Positions 16,273-25,021 of a stretch of DNA of 33,716 bases are shown piece after piece. Each line of letters opens with the position of its first letter. The stretch's first letter is position 1. Source of the stretch: JABAAE01 sp036336715 (lineage in GTDB: Bacteria > Planctomycetota > Planctomycetia > Pirellulales > Pirellulaceae); NCBI GenBank assembly GCA_036336715.1, contig JAYZFP010000200.1:1-33716 (forward strand), in the 5' to 3' direction. Made by a program: the position numbers and the translations under genes. Under the pieces are notes generated by a model. That model was not told the DNA's origin. It saw only the letters and a list, made by a program, of their open reading frames with translations, and searched no databases.

Positions 16273-16301
16273 AAAAAAATCCCCGGTCACTGCCGGGGAT
16301 T
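16273..16301 (-). terminator. Intrinsic terminator of the oxidoreductase gene
   Basis: A 9-bp perfect stem (AATCCCCGG / CCGGGGATT) with a six-base loop is followed on the minus strand by a seven-base U-run (part of it within the stem). It lies about 75 bases past the stop of the minus-strand oxidoreductase. On the plus strand only TTT follows, so it may weakly end the BMC transcript as well. Confidence 0.8.
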
Positions 16302-16374
16302 TCAAAGGTGTTCATTGGACGCTCGTGTCCTATTGATGGGAACCGGTATCCAAAGACCGGAATTTCTCCTGCGA

Positions 16375-17742
16375 TTACATGTTGATTTCGTAACCCTTGC
16401 GATTTTCACGGGACAGGAAAGAATTGGCCTGCTCATCGCCAATGATTTCCCTCTTGATCGGATTCCACTTGACCTCCCGGTCCAGCCGCATCGCAATGTT
16501 GGAAAGGTGGCAGATTTCCAACATTCGGTTGTGTGACCATACATCGGAAACAGGCTGTTCCCGTTTTCTCATGGCATCGATGAAGTTCGCCGTGTGATTT
16601 TCGGCAACCGGGCCACCGTATACTTTTTCGATCGCATCATCCGGCAGGGGATTGGCCTTGAGATCCTCGACCGGTTTGCCAACGATTTTACCCCGGTTCA
16701 CGAAGAACCTTCCCTTGGACCCCTCAAACAGGATCCCGTTATCACCCTCGTTGGTGATGATCATCTCGATTCCGTAGGGCATCGCAGCCTGGATGTTGAA
16801 CTTGATGGCAATGTTGTACTGATCCGCAACAAGGGGATGCCCATCCTTGTGGGGGACTCCCATCTCAAAATTCAGCGGCGTCACGCGCGTAGGCCCGGTG
16901 TCACTGGTCCCGGTGGCCCAGCAGGCGATGTCGACGTGATGAGCTCCCCAGTCCGTCAGCTTGCCGCCGGAATATTCGTGCCAGTTCCTGAACGCGTAAT
17001 GACAATTGCTGTACAGGGGCACTCCACCACCGTAACCCTTGCGAATTTCTGGCAGAGCCCTGTATTCCACTTTGGGAGCCGGCCCCAGCCAGGTATCCCA
17101 GTCGAGTTCATCGGGAACCGGAGCTACCGGTATTTTGGGGGAGGGTCCAAACCCGCCAATTCCGCAGGTAACCTTGCTGACCTTTCCAATGCGTCCGGCG
17201 CGAACGAGTGCTACAGCCAGAAGGAATCTTTGACCGGATTCCGTTCTTTGCATGGTTCCGACCTGAAAAACCCGGCCGGTCTTTTTAACCATTTTTTCGA
17301 TCAACTTCCCTTCCGCAATCGTCAATGTCAGAGGTTTTTCGCAATAGACATCCTTGCCGGCCAGCATGGCTTCGACCGCAATCTTGGTGTGCCAATGGTC
17401 GGGCGTCGCAATCATGACCGCGTCGACGTCCTTTCTGTCCAGCACCTTTCGGTAATCACCATAGGACTCAGGCGCTTTTTTCTGCCTCTTTTTGACATTT
17501 TCCACGTTGGTTCCCAAAACCTTGGAATCAACATCAGCCAGAGCAGCAAAGTCCGCAAACTTTGTAGACTTGCTGGTAATGGCCCACCCCTGGTTACGAA
17601 GGCCGATGGTGGCAAAAACGGGCCGTTCATTGGGCGATTGGGACGCCCGGACTTCCGGAGTGAATGGAAGCATCAAGCCGGCGGCACCGGCAGTCACGCC
17701 CGCCACAAACTCACGTCGGCTGCTTCGATTAAAATTCTTCAT
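16375..17742 (-). CDS. Tat-exported Gfo/Idh/MocA-family oxidoreductase
   Basis: A 455-aa protein with an N-terminal twin-arginine signal ('SSRREFVAGVTAGAAGLML'), so it should be folded in the cytoplasm, probably with bound NAD(P), and then exported. The N-terminal Rossmann domain (about 40-165) includes 'DVDAVMIATPDHWHTKIAVE' and the family's catalytic-region motif 'GKDVYCEKPLTLT' (E-K-P). The C-terminal alpha/beta domain (about 170-420) contains 'LTDWGAHHVDIACWATG' with the conserved His pair region. Planctomycetes carry many such exported paralogues, thought to act on sugars or sugar derivatives. The substrate is unknown. AGGA precedes the ATG closely, and a strong terminator follows the gene. 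Confidence 0.93.
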   Translation of the reverse strand: MKNFNRSSRREFVAGVTAGAAGLMLPFTPEVRASQSPNERPVFATIGLRNQGWAITSKSTKFADFAALADVDSKVLGTNVENVKKRQKKAPESYGDYRKVLDRKDVDAVMIATPDHWHTKIAVEAMLAGKDVYCEKPLTLTIAEGKLIEKMVKKTGRVFQVGTMQRTESGQRFLLAVALVRAGRIGKVSKVTCGIGGFGPSPKIPVAPVPDELDWDTWLGPAPKVEYRALPEIRKGYGGGVPLYSNCHYAFRNWHEYSGGKLTDWGAHHVDIACWATGTSDTGPTRVTPLNFEMGVPHKDGHPLVADQYNIAIKFNIQAAMPYGIEMIITNEGDNGILFEGSKGRFFVNRGKIVGKPVEDLKANPLPDDAIEKVYGGPVAENHTANFIDAMRKREQPVSDVWSHNRMLEICHLSNIAMRLDREVKWNPIKREIIGDEQANSFLSRENRKGYEINM

Positions 17743-18046
17743 TTTCCTGTTCCTGTCCTGTTGATTATTTTTTAGTTGAATGCACCAACAAAATTTCGTC
17801 GATGCGGCAGAGACATTTTACGCTCCCGGAGCCCAATCCCCGGAGCCCAATCCCCGGAACCCAATCCCCGGAACCCAGTCCCCGGAACCCAATCCCCGGA
17901 ACCCTTTTGGCAAAGGCATGGGAGATGTTCGTGTTTCTTCCTGACAGTTTAATCACCGCAAAGAAGAAACTCCATTCAACACAGCCAGAGTAACAGGCTC
18001 TCCCTACACCAGGTTCGCAGAGCGATTCCCGGTTGCCGAATCCGCT
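17743..18046. other. Intergenic region with a tandem repeat
   Basis: This 304-base gap separates the oxidoreductase from the next minus-strand gene. Its main feature is the 14-bp tandem repeat at 17826-17904. No convincing coding sequence was seen. The promoter of the oxidoreductase should lie here but no clear boxes stand out. Confidence 0.5.
17826..17904. repeat. 14-bp tandem repeat, about 5.6 copies
   Basis: Five full units of CCGGARCCCARTCC plus a nine-base partial copy. Units 1 and 2 have G at position 6 and units 3-5 have A; unit 4 has AGT instead of AAT. The near identity suggests recent slippage expansion, so copy number may vary between strains. It lies within 90 bases upstream of the oxidoreductase start. 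Confidence 0.95.
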
Positions 18047-18955
18047 CTATTTTGATTTCTCGATTGTGACACGGTATTCCAGACTGGAAACCGTCTCGAT
18101 CAGCATTTCCCGGTAGGGCTTTTCGGTCTCCATTTCCTGGTTAACGACAATGGAACGCAGGAACCCGTTACGGGTATCAAACTGTATTTCACCCGTCTGT
18201 TCCTGCTTTCTCAACTGCATAGGTTTTTCAGCAGGATTTTGTGGCTGGTCAACCAAACGCGCCGTAGCTTCCATACGGAATCGGGCCAAAGCGTCAGATT
18301 CCCCGGTTCCGAGGTAGGTAAAAAGGGTCTCGAAGTTGGCCTTGCCGAAGGTCAATTTCTGCTCCTTGCGAACCGGCCATTGAAAGCCCTTTTCGACCGA
18401 ATCGGCCGGAAGCACAAAACCGCCACTGTTGTAGATTTCTTCCAAGCCCCTTTTTTCAAACAGTCGGCGGGCCTCCATCGACTCAGGAATTTTCCGCAAA
18501 GTCTCCTTGTCTTTTTGATCAGGCTCGACTTTCTGGATCTGGCCCCGATCTGTCATTTCCACCTTGAAGCGAATCCCGACGAGCTTGTCATAGACCTCCT
18601 TGAAGTGTTTCGCATTTTTTTCGGCGGGGGATTGCTGGTCCGTATCGTAGACAATGGTCGGCTTGGCGGTCTTGACCACCTTTACCTGCATCCGGGTGAA
18701 AGCCTGTTCAATCGTTGCGTTTCCGTTCTCAGCAATCGAAAGAACCTTCCAGTACATTTCACAATTCAACTCGAGATCCACATCAACGCGGGTCCGGTTG
18801 ACCTTCGAGTTAAGATTCGACTTCTGGAAGATCTTCACTTTGTACTGATCGCCCACACCGAATTTCCAGCGTACCTCATCCGCTGCAGTCCCACTGTGCC
18901 ATCCCACCATGAGCAGCAGGCTTGCGAGAGCAAAAATCTTATTGGTTCGTTTCAT
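18047..18955 (-). CDS. Exported protein of unknown function
   Basis: I do not recognise a named family. The start at 18955 ('MKRTNKIFALASLLLMVGWHS') gives a clean signal peptide and leaves 10 bases after the preceding UPF0173 gene; an in-frame start further upstream would add 35 residues overlapping that gene. The 302-aa product is beta-rich after the signal, for example 'WKFGVGDQYKVKIFQKSN', 'NATIEQAFTRMQVKV', 'GIRFKVEMTDRGQIQKVEP' and 'EIQFDTRNGFLRSIVVNQEM'. This pattern resembles envelope proteins of the DUF6263-like type, but I cannot confirm it. It is probably translated together with the metallo-hydrolase. Confidence 0.8.
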   Translation of the reverse strand: MKRTNKIFALASLLLMVGWHSGTAADEVRWKFGVGDQYKVKIFQKSNLNSKVNRTRVDVDLELNCEMYWKVLSIAENGNATIEQAFTRMQVKVVKTAKPTIVYDTDQQSPAEKNAKHFKEVYDKLVGIRFKVEMTDRGQIQKVEPDQKDKETLRKIPESMEARRLFEKRGLEEIYNSGGFVLPADSVEKGFQWPVRKEQKLTFGKANFETLFTYLGTGESDALARFRMEATARLVDQPQNPAEKPMQLRKQEQTGEIQFDTRNGFLRSIVVNQEMETEKPYREMLIETVSSLEYRVTIEKSK

Positions 18956-18965
18956 TCTTTTCCCA

Positions 18966-19646
18966 TCACAACTCAAACGATTCCCCTGGCTTGAGAACAA
19001 AAGGCTCGGATTGGGTTTGCGAGCGGATTTTTTCCGCCCAGGCATCTCCATCCTGCTCAATGGGTGGCCACGTGTTGTAGTGTGCCGGCAGCACTTTTTT
19101 TGGATTGGTCATTCGTGTGGCCTCGATGGAGTCATCCACCCCCATGGTAAACAGATCACCAATCGGCAGTACAGCAAGGTCGAGGCCGCTGGAACCAATC
19201 AATTCCATATCTCCGAACAGTGCGGTATCGCAGGCAAAATATACCTTTTTCCCCTCGGCCATCAAAACAAAACCGGCAGGCATCCCACCGCAACTTCCAT
19301 CAGGCAATTGGGAACTGTGGATTGCCGGTGTCATCTTGACGGTGGCAAATCCAAGGTCTGCCGTGCCACCGATATTCATCCCGATCGTATCCTGCACCTG
19401 GTGCTTTTCGGCAAACCAGGTAGCAATTTCGTAAATGGCAACCACCGACGACTTACAGCGATTGGCAATTGACTCAACGTCACTGACATGATCAAAGTGC
19501 CCATGGGACACCAGGATCACGTCCGCAGAGACCTCGTCCGCGGTAACTGGTGAAGTGGGATTCTCGTTGAGAAACGGATCCAGCAAAATCGTTTTCCCGG
19601 CGGTTTCAATCTGCCAGGTCCCATGACCGTACCATGTAAGTTTCAT
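18966..19646 (-). CDS. UPF0173 metal-dependent hydrolase (metallo-beta-lactamase fold)
   Basis: A 226-aa protein, the usual UPF0173 length. The start 'MKLTWYGHGTWQIETAGK' is the family's typical N-terminus, with GGAAG about five bases upstream. The metal-binding motif H-x-H-x-D-H is 'VSHGHFDHVSD' (about residue 48). Further ligands are 'AIHSS' (about 109), 'ACDTALFGDM' and the C-terminal 'PAHYNTWPPIEQ'. It belongs to the YtkL/UlaG-like branch of the metallo-beta-lactamase superfamily; the natural substrate is unknown. No signal peptide, so cytoplasmic. The exported protein gene follows after 10 bases. Confidence 0.93.
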   Translation of the reverse strand: MKLTWYGHGTWQIETAGKTILLDPFLNENPTSPVTADEVSADVILVSHGHFDHVSDVESIANRCKSSVVAIYEIATWFAEKHQVQDTIGMNIGGTADLGFATVKMTPAIHSSQLPDGSCGGMPAGFVLMAEGKKVYFACDTALFGDMELIGSSGLDLAVLPIGDLFTMGVDDSIEATRMTNPKKVLPAHYNTWPPIEQDGDAWAEKIRSQTQSEPFVLKPGESFEL

Positions 19647-19961
19647 AGAGCTTCCATCGTGTTCCAAGGTAATTACGGATGGGTTGACCGGTTCGTTCAA
19701 ACCAATTCTCGACCGCCAAAAGACAGCCCTCAATTTACGATGATTCCTGTTCCGGCAAAACCCTTTTGCCGAAATAGCAAATTGAATATCCAAAGATTGA
19801 AACGGCAGCCACCAGAACTCGAAGGCACACATTTCACAACTGGCGATAAAAATCCCGCCACAACCGCTTCAGAGCCCGAAAGGGAAGAGCCCGAATGTTG
19901 CCGAGCATCTGCATTGGCTGCCGCGACTTTACCGGATTGAACCCTGTTCGGGAAAAGACAC
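19647..19961. other. Intergenic region between pgi and the UPF0173 gene
   Basis: This 315-base gap contains an 8-bp perfect inverted repeat CGGCAAAA-CCC-TTTTGCCG at 19753-19771 without a following U-run. It may be a weak 3' structure of the pgi transcript or a regulator of the next gene. No coding sequence was supported. Confidence 0.5.
19753..19771 (-). other. 8-bp hairpin downstream of pgi
   Basis: A perfect inverted repeat (CGGCAAAA / TTTTGCCG) with a CCC loop, about 190 bases after the pgi stop and about 107 bases before the UPF0173 start in the direction of transcription. No U-run follows on either strand. Role unknown. Confidence 0.4.
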
Positions 19962-21359
19962 TCAGGTACGGCCCAGGTAACGGTTCATGTTGACCTTGTA
20001 TTTTTCAACCCCCGGTTGGCCGTATGGGTTCAAGCCGAGAAGCCGCCCCTCCAACACGGTTGCCAGCATCATCATCTGAAAGAACTGTCCGAGGTAATAC
20101 TCATTCACCCGGGGCATCAACAAATCGGTAGTCGGACGCCGGTCTTCTGCATAGGCATCGTTGGTTCCACGGATTGCGGCAGTCATGATTTCAGGCAGGG
20201 TTTTTTCACTGATCTCGTTCAGGCGGTCCTGGTCCAGGTCACTCCCCCCGACGGCAAGAGCATCTTCGCGCCAGGATTCCACAATCACATTGTTGACCAC
20301 CTTGTCCCGTTTTCCTTCCTGGTGTTGCTGGGCCCGGGAGTGGAGGTCTCTCGAGTTAACGACCGTGAGGGGCAACGCACCCCTGGATGCCTTACCGAGA
20401 CTTTCGGCCAACAACTGGTCGTACCAAAGCCCCATGGATTCGAGGGCCTTGGACCAGACGCTCAAAAGCCGTATGTCCATCCCCTTTTTTTCCAGCAGAT
20501 GATTGACGGCAACATAATCCATCACCACATTCGAATTGACCGGCTGCTCTTTAAAATGACGGGTCATGTCAACGGCTCCCTGCAAAAAGGAAACCAGGTC
20601 CAATCCCATGATTGCCGCCGGTACCAACCCGACCGCACAGGTCACTGAAAACCGTCCGCCGATTCCATCGGGAACTCGAAAACGGTGCTTGCATCCCAAC
20701 GCATTGGAAAGTTCAAAAAGCTTTCCAGAAGTCCCCGTCACCGGGATCACCAGGTCTGCCGTTTTGTCCTTTCCAACCGATTGCTGGAAAGCATTCAGGA
20801 ATTGCCTGAAGGCGACGGCTGTCTCGGTAGTCCCACCACTCTTGCTGATCACTACGATCGCCCAGTCATCGCAGGGGGCATCGGACGGCGCATTCAGCAA
20901 TCGCAACAACCCCCGGGTTGCATCGTTATCGACATTGTTCCCCTCAAAGTAGATACGTGGCCGATCTCCGCGGAGCGACTTGGGAAGTTCATTGAAATAG
21001 GGCTCGCAGCAACTGTCCATCAGGGCCCGGGCTCCCATGTAGGAACCGCCAATTCCCAGCACCACCGCCCGATCCACACGGGAACGAATGTCGCGCCCGC
21101 ACGTGAGAATCTGCCCCAACTCGGATTGGTCCTTTTCCGCGGCGTACTCGTCCAGCAACTGGCGGGGGAAGTCAATAAAGGCCGTGTCCAGGGGTTTTTT
21201 TTCTTCGGGGATTTGCGTTCCGTTTTCGAACATCGGAATGTCGACGTCCAGAATTTCCGCCCTGGAATCCTCGAGGGCGCCCGTGAGGTCATCAATATCA
21301 GATTGCTCAATGCCGTATTGCCCGGCATTCAGGGCGTTCGAAAAGTCATATTTCAACAT
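19962..21359 (-). CDS. pgi: Glucose-6-phosphate isomerase
   Basis: A 465-aa protein that interconverts glucose-6-phosphate and fructose-6-phosphate in the cytoplasm. The family motifs are present: 'VVLGIGGSYMGARALMD' (about residue 96), the sugar-phosphate-binding motif 'VVISKSGGTTETAVAFRQF' (about 169) and the C-terminal signature 'NPYGQPGVEKYKVNMN' near the end. Length fits the shorter bacterial branch. The gene is divergent from gpmI across 208 bases, so two glycolytic enzymes may share a control region. Confidence 0.97.
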   Translation of the reverse strand: MLKYDFSNALNAGQYGIEQSDIDDLTGALEDSRAEILDVDIPMFENGTQIPEEKKPLDTAFIDFPRQLLDEYAAEKDQSELGQILTCGRDIRSRVDRAVVLGIGGSYMGARALMDSCCEPYFNELPKSLRGDRPRIYFEGNNVDNDATRGLLRLLNAPSDAPCDDWAIVVISKSGGTTETAVAFRQFLNAFQQSVGKDKTADLVIPVTGTSGKLFELSNALGCKHRFRVPDGIGGRFSVTCAVGLVPAAIMGLDLVSFLQGAVDMTRHFKEQPVNSNVVMDYVAVNHLLEKKGMDIRLLSVWSKALESMGLWYDQLLAESLGKASRGALPLTVVNSRDLHSRAQQHQEGKRDKVVNNVIVESWREDALAVGGSDLDQDRLNEISEKTLPEIMTAAIRGTNDAYAEDRRPTTDLLMPRVNEYYLGQFFQMMMLATVLEGRLLGLNPYGQPGVEKYKVNMNRYLGRT

Positions 21360-21567
21360 TAAGGATTCCGATTCGGTCTTTTCAAAGGTTACGGTCAGCT
21401 GCCGGGAATCACCCCGTTGTGAGAGCGGGACGGTTATGGCAAATTCAAGAGGAAAGGAAAAAACTTAACACATATCACCCCGGTGGACAGTATTGCTGCC
21501 GCAAGAAAAAACCTGGCCTAATCACCTGGGGCCTGCCCGCTTCCCGCTGAAAACTGGTTAATACGAA

Positions 21568-23175
21568 ATGCCTGAACTGAGACGAAAACCGGTCGTAGTC
21601 ATTGTTCGCGATGGATGGGGAGAAAACCCCCATGCCGAATGGAATCACGCCAATGCCATTCACCTTGCCAAGACACCCGTTGCTGATGGACTGATGGGTG
21701 AATATCCCCATGTACTGATTCACACTTCGGGAGAGGACGTGGGCCTCCCTGATGGTGTCATGGGAAATAGCGAAGTAGGGCACCAGAACATTGGTGCCGG
21801 CCGGATCGTGGACCAGGAGGTGATGCGCATCACCCGTTCCATCCGTGACGGGTCATTCTTTACCAACCCCGTCCTCGCGGGAGCCGTGGATCATGTCAAG
21901 AAGACAGGAGGGTCGATTCACCTGCTGGGCCTGATGTCTGATGGCAGAGTGCATAGTGACATCGAACACGGTTTTGCCATCATTGACCTGTTCAAGAGAT
22001 CGGGCCTGGAGGCGGATCGACTGTTGATCCATGCAATCACCGACGGAAGGGACACCTCCCCCAATGGCGGCCTTGGCTACATTCAACAGATTGAATCAAA
22101 ACTTTCAGAGCAAGGCGTGGGCGCGATCGCTTCGGTGGTGGGGCGATTTTATGCCATGGACCGGGACCTCCGTTGGGAACGTGTCGAATCGGCCTACCGG
22201 ATGCTGACAAGCGGTAGCGAAAAAACGGCAACCAGCGCCGAAGACGCCGTCCAACAGTATTACGACCAACCCACCGAAGAAAGCCGCAAGGGAGATGAAT
22301 TCATTGAAGCCACTTCGATTCCGGTCGGGGGAAAGACACGTACCATCAACGATGGAGATGCGGTGATTTTCCTGAATTACCGTGGAGATCGGACCCGCGA
22401 AATTACCAAGGCTTTCGTTTACGGTGACGAAGACTGGGCGGGAATCGACGGCGGCGGGTTTGATCGAGGCGAGAAGATCGACAACCTTTATTACGCCACG
22501 ATGACCGGTTACGAGGCAGGCCTTCCGGTAAAGGTGATTTTTGAAAAACGCGAGCGGATGACGGATATCCTTGGCGAATATGCCAGCTCGCTCGGATTGA
22601 AACAGTTACGTTGTGCCGAAACAGAAAAATACCCGCACGTAACGTTTTTCTTCAATGATTATTTTGATGATCCATTCAACAACGAATCCCGTGCAATGGT
22701 TCCCTCACCGAGGGATGTATCCACGTATGACCAGAAACCGGAAATGTCAGCCAACGAAATCGCTGATTCGGTGGTGCGGGAATTGGAAAGCGGTCAGCAT
22801 GACTTGGTGATTGTCAACTTTGCCAACGGCGACATGGTCGGGCATACGGGAAACCTGCAAGCAGCCATCGAGGCCGTGGAAACCGTGGATGCCTGCGTTG
22901 GCCGGGTTGTGGTCAAAACGCTGGAGCTTGGCGGGTCGCTTATCGTAACCGCCGACCATGGAAACTGTGAACAGATGATTGATCCGGCGACCGGAGGTCC
23001 TCACACGGCACACACGACCTACCAGGTCCCCCTGATCCTGGTGGATACCCAGTACCGCACTGGAAAACTGAAAAGCGGTGGCCGACTCGCCGACATAGCC
23101 CCCACTGCATTGGCGTTGCTCGGAGTAGATCAACCACCTGAGATGACGGGGCAATCCCTGATCGTCCCATCTTGA
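21568..23175 (+). CDS. gpmI: 2,3-bisphosphoglycerate-independent phosphoglycerate mutase
   Basis: A 535-aa enzyme of lower glycolysis and gluconeogenesis, converting 3-phosphoglycerate to 2-phosphoglycerate through a phosphoserine intermediate with bound Mn ions. The metal-binding Asp15 is in 'VIVRDGWGENPH', and the catalytic Ser68 is in 'GVMGNSEVGHQNIGAGR'. Other marks are 'ITDGRDTSPNGGLGY', 'VVGRFYAMDRDLRWER', 'NYRGDRTREI' and, near the C-terminus, 'TADHGNCEQM' and 'GGPHTAHTTYQVP'. Length and motif order match full-length GpmI. It lies opposite pgi. No clear Shine-Dalgarno precedes the ATG. Confidence 0.97.
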   Translation: MPELRRKPVVVIVRDGWGENPHAEWNHANAIHLAKTPVADGLMGEYPHVLIHTSGEDVGLPDGVMGNSEVGHQNIGAGRIVDQEVMRITRSIRDGSFFTNPVLAGAVDHVKKTGGSIHLLGLMSDGRVHSDIEHGFAIIDLFKRSGLEADRLLIHAITDGRDTSPNGGLGYIQQIESKLSEQGVGAIASVVGRFYAMDRDLRWERVESAYRMLTSGSEKTATSAEDAVQQYYDQPTEESRKGDEFIEATSIPVGGKTRTINDGDAVIFLNYRGDRTREITKAFVYGDEDWAGIDGGGFDRGEKIDNLYYATMTGYEAGLPVKVIFEKRERMTDILGEYASSLGLKQLRCAETEKYPHVTFFFNDYFDDPFNNESRAMVPSPRDVSTYDQKPEMSANEIADSVVRELESGQHDLVIVNFANGDMVGHTGNLQAAIEAVETVDACVGRVVVKTLELGGSLIVTADHGNCEQMIDPATGGPHTAHTTYQVPLILVDTQYRTGKLKSGGRLADIAPTALALLGVDQPPEMTGQSLIVPS

Positions 23176-23426
23176 GCCTTTCGCCGCAAACTGCCGGGAA
23201 AACCAATTGTCCGGTTCGATTTTCGACCAGCGGCAAGGAGTTATTCGGCCGGGGCTTAAACACCCGAGACAAATCAGGGTTTTGATTGGAAATATTGCCC
23301 CGCTCAGGTTAGGCTTGGTAATTATTCGGCTTTTCATTCCAGAGGAATCGGATAAAATTTCGCAAATAAAGCTGTCAGGCTGAATTACCAGTATCGCTTT
23401 CGAACGAAGAAAAAAACGAGGAAAAC

Positions 23427-23759
23427 ATGTCGATTGTATTGACCGAAAAAGCAGCTAACGAAGTCCGCCGTGCCATGGACGAACAGAACCGCGAAGGCGA
23501 AGTTATGCTTCGGATCGGTGTAAAAGGGGGCGGGTGCAGCGGGTTCCAGTACGCACTCGATTTCGACGACAAGTCAGATGCCGAAGCGGATCTGAAGATC
23601 GAACAGCACGGTGTGACGGTTGTCGTGGATAAAAAATGCCTGCTTTATCTCGAAGGCACAACTCTGGATTACTACGAAAGCATTGAGCAGCGTGGCTTCA
23701 CCTTCGACAATCCAAATGTCACCAAGAGCTGCGGCTGCGGAAGTTCCTTCCAGGCCTGA
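23427..23759 (+). CDS. IscA/ErpA/SufA-type Fe-S cluster assembly protein
   Basis: A 110-aa A-type carrier. The three conserved cysteines are Cys37 in 'GVKGGGCSGFQYAL' and Cys102 and Cys104 in 'TKSCGCGSSFQA'. Length is typical. A-type carriers receive Fe-S clusters and deliver them to apo-proteins in the cytoplasm. No isc or suf genes are adjacent, so the subtype (IscA, ErpA or SufA) is left open; an isolated gene fits ErpA. GAGG stands about six bases before the ATG. A strong terminator follows, indicating a single-gene transcript. Confidence 0.95.
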   Translation: MSIVLTEKAANEVRRAMDEQNREGEVMLRIGVKGGGCSGFQYALDFDDKSDAEADLKIEQHGVTVVVDKKCLLYLEGTTLDYYESIEQRGFTFDNPNVTKSCGCGSSFQA

Positions 23760-23837
23760 TTGCGTGCTTCTCCGCATGGCTTGTCGAGACAGGATTGCCT
23801 AACCGACAGTAGGTCTGTCCGCTTTACCATCATGCAT

Positions 23838-23863
23838 CCCCGGTTTTTTGCCGGGGTTTTTTT
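23838..23863 (+). terminator. Intrinsic terminator of the Fe-S carrier gene
   Basis: CCCCGG-TTTTTTG-CCGGGG forms a six-bp GC stem, followed by seven Ts. It lies about 80 bases past the stop codon. The loop itself carries six Ts, which is unusual but does not affect the stem. Confidence 0.85.
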
Positions 23864-24037
23864 GTTTCGGACAAGCTGGAGAGCCAGTCCGGTTGCTTTC
23901 ATCCCGTTCCCTTTCCTTCAACCGCTTACCAGCCGCGAGAGGAATAAACTTTCAGCCAAGGGTTCCCAGTCATCCCGTTGTTAACCTGGGAAACGGATCC
24001 GGGCGAAAATCAGGTTCCCCTGTTGCTGGAGGCAATC

Positions 24038-25021
24038 ATGCCCTTCTCTTCCAGAATCCGAATCCGCCTGATCCTGATGCTGGCTGGACTGCTCTGCCCG
24101 GCAACCGTATTCGCCCATTGCATGGCAAATCAACCGGTTCCCGGAAAAGGCAGCCGGGTCACCAGAACCATTTCCTTTGCCCCGTCAGTAGAGCCTGAAG
24201 GTATCCGAGTCACGAGCAGCCGGTTGATATTAGTGGCAGCATTTGTTCCCGCCCCGCTCCCGACACCGGCAGAATTTGATACCTGGCCTCAAGCCCGAAA
24301 AGCCCAATGGCGGGCCCAATGGCAAAAAACCGAAGCCGGAAAAAATCACCGCGCCGCGGAAGAAAAAAGATTTTCCCGCCTGCCCAAAAAAGAGACCCGT
24401 TTGCAAACGGGCAACCGTTTCGAATTCAGTGGAGTGAAACCAGGCGATTACGACCTGGCGGGTGAATTCAGGATCGAGTACCGAAAGCAGGAATTCAAAG
24501 CCGATTTCTATGCCCGCTTGAAGGTCCTGGAGGTCGAGGAAGTCAAGCTGGACACCATTCAACTGACCCTTCACCGAGTCCTGAAACGGGGTGAAAAAAT
24601 CCCATCCTTAAAGGGGCTTGAACGGTCAAAAACAGTCGATCTGCTCGAGTCTTCCAACCAGGCGAAGCTCGTCGTCTTCTGGTCTCCCCGGAATTCGATA
24701 CCGACAAAAATCAGGGGGCAACTTGAAAAACTTCATCTTGAGCCGGGACTCGCAGTGTTGGCCATTGCAATCGGATCGGATCAGGAAAAACACCGGGAGC
24801 ATAAAAGACAACCCCCTTTCGCCCAACACCATGCGTTTGCCGGAAAACTGGACTCCCCCTTACCCCGCCTTTTTGGTGTTCGCAACCTGCCTTCGGTATG
24901 GTTGGTGGATCAGGAGGGGACCATTCGTTTCACCAACGCCGAATTTTCCGCATCGGGTTTTGACCTGCAAAAAGGCTGGAAAGAGATTCAATCCGGGATG
25001 GAAGGGAACGAACAGAACTAG
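24038..25021 (+). CDS. Exported protein with C-terminal thioredoxin-like domain lacking the CXXC motif
   Basis: ATG at 24038 was chosen because GGAGG lies five bases upstream and it gives a clean signal peptide ('IRLILMLAGLLCPATVFAHC'); an in-frame start 60 bases earlier has neither. The 327-aa product has a charged helical N-terminal region with 'WPQARKAQWRAQW' and a beta-sandwich-like middle ('FEFSGVKPGDYDLAGEFRI'). From about residue 180 the C-terminus has a TlpA/AhpC-type thioredoxin fold: 'AKLVVFWSPRNSIPTKIRGQ', 'LAVLAIAIGSD', and the cis-Pro loop 'FGVRNLPSVWLVDQEGTIRF'. Where redox members have W-C-x-x-C, this protein has W-S-P-R-N-S, so a thiol-redox role is unlikely. Binding or structural role inferred. 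Confidence 0.8.
   Translation: MPFSSRIRIRLILMLAGLLCPATVFAHCMANQPVPGKGSRVTRTISFAPSVEPEGIRVTSSRLILVAAFVPAPLPTPAEFDTWPQARKAQWRAQWQKTEAGKNHRAAEEKRFSRLPKKETRLQTGNRFEFSGVKPGDYDLAGEFRIEYRKQEFKADFYARLKVLEVEEVKLDTIQLTLHRVLKRGEKIPSLKGLERSKTVDLLESSNQAKLVVFWSPRNSIPTKIRGQLEKLHLEPGLAVLAIAIGSDQEKHREHKRQPPFAQHHAFAGKLDSPLPRLFGVRNLPSVWLVDQEGTIRFTNAEFSASGFDLQKGWKEIQSGMEGNEQN

Noticed and set aside
16594..17775. Open frame of 393 codons on the plus strand opposite the oxidoreductase
   Set aside because: The minus strand carries a clear Tat signal and Gfo/Idh/MocA motifs; the plus-strand translation shows none.
17765..17956. 63-codon minus-strand frame with Gly-rich repeats
   Set aside because: The repeated residues are just the 14-bp tandem repeat translated; no start signal or conserved sequence supports it.
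23331..23358. Possible -35/-10 pair (TTTTCA, TAAAAT) upstream of the Fe-S carrier gene
   Set aside because: The -35 match is poor and the region is AT-rich by itself; too weak to list as a promoter.
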